The notes under the pieces are model-generated. The model was given only the letters and a program-made list of their open reading frames with translations, was not told the origin of the DNA and did not search any database. Both the position numbers and the translations under genes were made by a program. From NCBI RefSeq assembly GCF_000340215.1, contig NW_006921532.1, positions 10,701,764 through 10,765,763 of the forward strand: DNA of 64,000 bases, read 5' to 3'. This document shows, one piece after another, positions 60,621 through 64,000 of this stretch; the stretch's first letter is position 1; each line of letters starts with the position of its first letter. Source of the DNA: Pseudocercospora fijiensis CIRAD86 (Eukaryota > Ascomycota > Dothideomycetes > Mycosphaerellales > Mycosphaerellaceae).

Positions 60621-63600
60621 CAAGGCAAGCTATCTATATAATAGTCCTACTATTAGTAGTAATAGCGACTATAGCGGTCGATAGTAACCGCTGCCTACTA
60701 TCGTATATATAATAGTATTATATCGTAACAGCCTCCCTCCCTATAAAAAAGGTCGGCACTGTCTATAGTATCCTAAAACAAAGGTCCTTAGTAGGCCGCA
60801 CCGTAGGAAGGTTTAAGGCAAAAGAGCGTAATAGCGTCGTATAAAGGCTAAGCCTAAATAGTATACTAGAACGGTAATACTAGGTATAGAATCGTGTCTC
60901 TCTAGTAATAACTGCGTCGGTTTTATACCTGCTTGTTACGACGGTTACGAAGGGCGTCGCGTAAGCTAGTCGGTATAGTCTAAACCGCCTTTAGCTACAG
61001 CTAAGGCGCGACGGTCTTTATAGTCTTATTATCGGACAGCGAGGTATTAACTACGTCCGCTATAGCAGTAGCGCGGTCTAACTAATCGATAGGGATATTA
61101 GGGAAGTCGGCACCTAGTAATAGTAGCGTATCGGCGTCGCGTATAGTACTATATAGCTTAAAGTAGTCGGCTATCTATACGTTAAGCTTCGCGATCTTAT
61201 CCTTAGTAGTATTGCCTTATACGCCGCCGAGTAGCTTAAAAGCGTCCTCGTAGATTAGGTATAGTATAGGGATTACCTATTATAGCGCGACGCGTAAGAA
61301 ATCGTAGTAAAGATAGGTTAGCGATAGCGTAAGCGACTCCTTTAAGACTATAGCAGAAAGACGATACTACTAGGCTATCTAGCGCTTAGTTGCTTCGCGG
61401 ATCTGTACCTTAGCTAGCATCTATTAAAGCTAGTATACCTCGGCTGCTACTAACTCGGACTAGCGCATATAGTAGAGAGCTTGTAAGTTAAGCGTACGTA
61501 TACTAATTGCCGTTATATTATATTAGTATTGTCCGTAGGTACCTATAGTATTCTCTTATAGGGCGGGCAAAGGTAGTAAGCGTATTAGAAGCGATAGGAG
61601 CTTATACTATAGCTACGTAACCGTATTGTTAGGCGGTAGTAGCTATACCGCAACTAGAGCCTTCGTAGGCGTAGAGAATAGGTTAGACGGTAGTAGCATC
61701 TTCGACGGTAGGCGAGGCGCTAAGAACGGGCTAGCGGTTAGCTTCTAGCGAGTATTTAACTTAGTCGATAGTAATACGCGCAAGGAATTTAGCTAGATCG
61801 CCTTAGTTAGCGGGGTAACGGCTAGAGGTTGCGGCTTAGCCCGAGTCGCGAGTTTAGAAGGGATAATTTTGCTAAAAAGGCGCGTATTAGTAAGGTCGGT
61901 CTCGTCTAGCAAGTAGTTAGGTAACGGCACTAGGAATGCGCCTATAGAATCCTAAGTATAGTCGATATTATACTACTAGTAATTCTTATTCGTTACTATC
62001 TTATTATACTTAAAAATAGTATTACCCTATATAATACGCTCCTAGACGCCTAAAGGATCGAAGACTAGATCGGTAGCGGCCGTCTACGGCAAATTATAGA
62101 ACTATAGCGTTAGCGCGGGCTGCAATCTATTAGGGATAGCGCTGTCCTTAAGCGTCTAGATATAGGCGATAAAGGTAGATAAGGCGTATACCGGATCGAT
62201 CTACGTTAGCTAGCAGACTAGGCTAAAGTCTACTAGGTACTAATAGTTAAGGAGCAGTAGAGGTATACCTTTGCCCTTGTTAGCGATATAGGTACCGTTC
62301 TAGTAGCGACCGCTACTTATAAGCTAAGCGTACTATTTTATACGCGACGCATTAGTAGCCTTCGTATCCGTAAGCGCCTTATTAGTATAGAGAGCGGATA
62401 TATAGCCCTCGCCGCGAAGCGTATAGGCGTTACAGACTGTAATATACCGCTAGGTATAAGCGACGACGTCCTAGGTAATAGCTAGGCGACCTAGGTTGCG
62501 ACGGTATAGGTAGGGCAGACTACTAGAGTTTAGGAAGGACTTATACTACTTATAGAGCTATATAGCCGACTAGGCACTAAGCTCTATACCGATTAGTAGC
62601 AGCTAAACGGTATAGTCCTTAAGCTAGGAGTCTAGTAGAGGCAGGCGCACTATTAAGAGTCGTCCGGTAGCTACTATCTATAAGAATTAGACTTCGCCGT
62701 AAGTAGTTAGGTCGATCTTATAATACTTAGTCGCTTCGACGTATTTACTAATAGATCGCTCGCCCGTCTTTTAGTATTCCTTACCGTAATCGCGGTAGGA
62801 GACATCCTTACCGTTCTCGCTACGCTTATATAGGACTAGGTAACCGCCTACTATAATACTATTGCGATATTCTTTTAGGACGAAGCGGTAGAACTACTCT
62901 TATACGAGGTCGACCGTCTATAGGAAGTATAAGATAGCGCGTACTATAAGACCGACAGCTCTATTACGGATTAGAGATAGTACTAGCTAGAATCGTAAGT
63001 CGCCGGTATAGGTACTTAAGCCGAGGAAGTTCTCGCGTAAGTAGGTAATATTTACTAGGAGTCGGTGCTATAACTTCGCGTAGTAGAAAGTAATAGTTAG
63101 TAGAAAATTCGTATCGAGGTTAGCTAGGTTAGGAAGCTCCTTTAATTCGCCCGCCGTTATAAGCGCTACGTACTTGCTAAAGCGTATCGCGTAAATCTCC
63201 TACTACGTATCGTAACCGTCCGAGTAGAGGTCGGTCCTAAAGATAGAGTATTTACGAGCGAGATCGTTGTTTACGATTTAGAAGGAGTATAGTTACGTAA
63301 AGAGTAGGTTTTTAAAATCGGTAACTAGCTTGCCTATATACTAATACAATTCGCGTAGAATCTAGAAGCGCCGATCGCTAGCTATAAGGTATAGATAATA
63401 TAGGTAATACTAAAGCCTTACTAAATAGTGTTCGACTATTCGCTTATATAGGCATAGGCGAAAGAGATTAGGCAGCCGACCGTTAGCGTCCTTAGCGTAC
63501 GCGTTATATACGAGCTTCGCGGCCTAGATAAAGCGTACGTCTCTATTCTTATTACGCTCTATAGGATTAGCGGCGATTAGCGTATCGACTTTCTTATTAT

Positions 63601-64000
63601 AGTCCTTATACTCTACGTACTACTAGATTGTAGCTTGTTCGGGCGTCTCGTTAGCGCGAAGGAGATACTTATTAATTAAAGTCTAGCGCGCCCGCTAGCC
63701 TCGAAGCCGCTACCGCTCGAACTTAAGTTCTTTAGGGGATAGGACCGGAGGTTCCTTAAAAACCGACTCGATCGGAGTAGCTAGGAGCTTAGGAGGAGCT
63801 AGTACGGGCGCTTATAGCGAGCTGTTACTCGGCGCCTACGTTAGGGAGGCAGGTACCTATAGTAGCGGTAAATTAGGAAGTATACGCGCTAGCGGAGATA
63901 GTAATTCTAGTAAAGCCGGTCGATTTGCGGGTATTATTAATAGTAGTGCCGATTCTAAAGCCGAAGGCGCGTTAAGAGGCTACGCGCTAACGGGATTAAT
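60620..64000 (-). pseudogene. Long RIP-degraded minus-strand coding relic, family unknown
   Basis: On the minus strand one frame stays readable for long stretches (best from about 63720 to 62100) when TAG is taken as Trp and TAA as Gln. Landmarks are KYSIFRTDLYSDGYDT**EIYA, KELPNLANLDTNFLL, LRENFLGLSTYTGDLRF and KDVSYRDYGKEY*KTGERS. The composition is protein-like and rich in aromatic residues. It runs out of the window. It is not one of the pol or transposase families I know. It could be a second gene of a large transposon or a captured host gene. Confidence 0.5.

Noticed and set aside
62950..63200. Faint resemblance of the minus-strand relic to Tam41/Mmp37 (LSTYTGDLRF, YVALIT)
   Set aside because: Only a few residues agree and the upstream part does not fit; not enough for a family call.
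1..64000. tRNA, rRNA, CRISPR arrays, biosynthetic cluster or telomere repeats
   Set aside because: I looked for T-loop-like motifs, spaced direct repeats, backbone enzymes and telomere arrays and found none I could support by eye; tRNAscan and Rfam searches would settle the RNA question.

Overview
This window looks like a filamentous ascomycete chromosome, most likely a dothideomycete (the class is my inference). Genes have short introns with GT-AG ends and CTRAY-like branch sites. Gene content is typical of Pezizomycotina: Zn2Cys6 and copper-fist regulators, a Rgt1-like regulator, ERT1/AcuK, a metacaspase and a GH128 protein. Repeats carry a strong repeat-induced point mutation (RIP) signature: CpA/TpG are depleted and in-frame TAG/TAA stand where Trp or Gln is expected.

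Layout. 1-9,526 is RIP-degraded repeat DNA. It holds a 7.1-kb Ty3/gypsy chromovirus (LTRs 217-413 and 7160-7356, 5-bp target duplication TAAGG) inside an older repeat, followed by a 1.7-kb gag-only LTR element (7828-9526) whose right end escaped RIP. About 9,527-59,455 is a normal gene island with 20 protein-coding genes. From about 59,456 to the end RIP-degraded DNA returns, with a hAT-type transposase relic and a long unidentified minus-strand coding relic.

The gene island, left to right: a 1,583-aa disordered protein with a C-terminal methyltransferase-like domain (+); CWC22 splicing factor (-); URI/Bud27 prefoldin-like (-); REI1 60S biogenesis factor (-); Saf4/CCDC130 splicing factor (+); a seven-exon Zn2Cys6 regulator (+); a HIRAN-SNF2-RING Rad5/HLTF-type ATPase (+); a copper-fist regulator (+); a GH128 protein (-); an Rgt1-type regulator (-); a short-chain dehydrogenase (-); an RGG-rich protein (-); a 118-aa Ser-rich protein (+); riboflavin kinase FMN1 (-); ERT1/AcuK (-); a DHA1-type MFS transporter (-); an FF/WW splicing protein (-); proteasome alpha-3 PRE9 (+); a hypothetical protein with a SWIRM-like end (+); and a type I metacaspase (-).

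Most genes are housekeeping: splicing (CWC22, Saf4, the FF/WW protein), ribosome assembly (REI1), proteolysis (PRE9) and flavin cofactor supply (FMN1). Among them sit four zinc or copper regulators; RGT1 and ERT1 belong to families that control glucose and gluconeogenic metabolism. No biosynthetic cluster, CRISPR array or tRNA was recognised.

The most unusual object is the MFS transporter at 48,116-51,716. My frame-consistent reconstruction gives 21 exons and 20 introns, two of them with GC-AG borders, microexons down to 10 nt and one 426-bp intron, while its neighbours have 0-6 introns. Other points of note are a start codon isolated in a 3-nt exon of the copper-fist gene, four PP1-docking-like motifs in the URI homologue, and a matched LTR pair in which all 15 differences are RIP-type changes confined to one copy.
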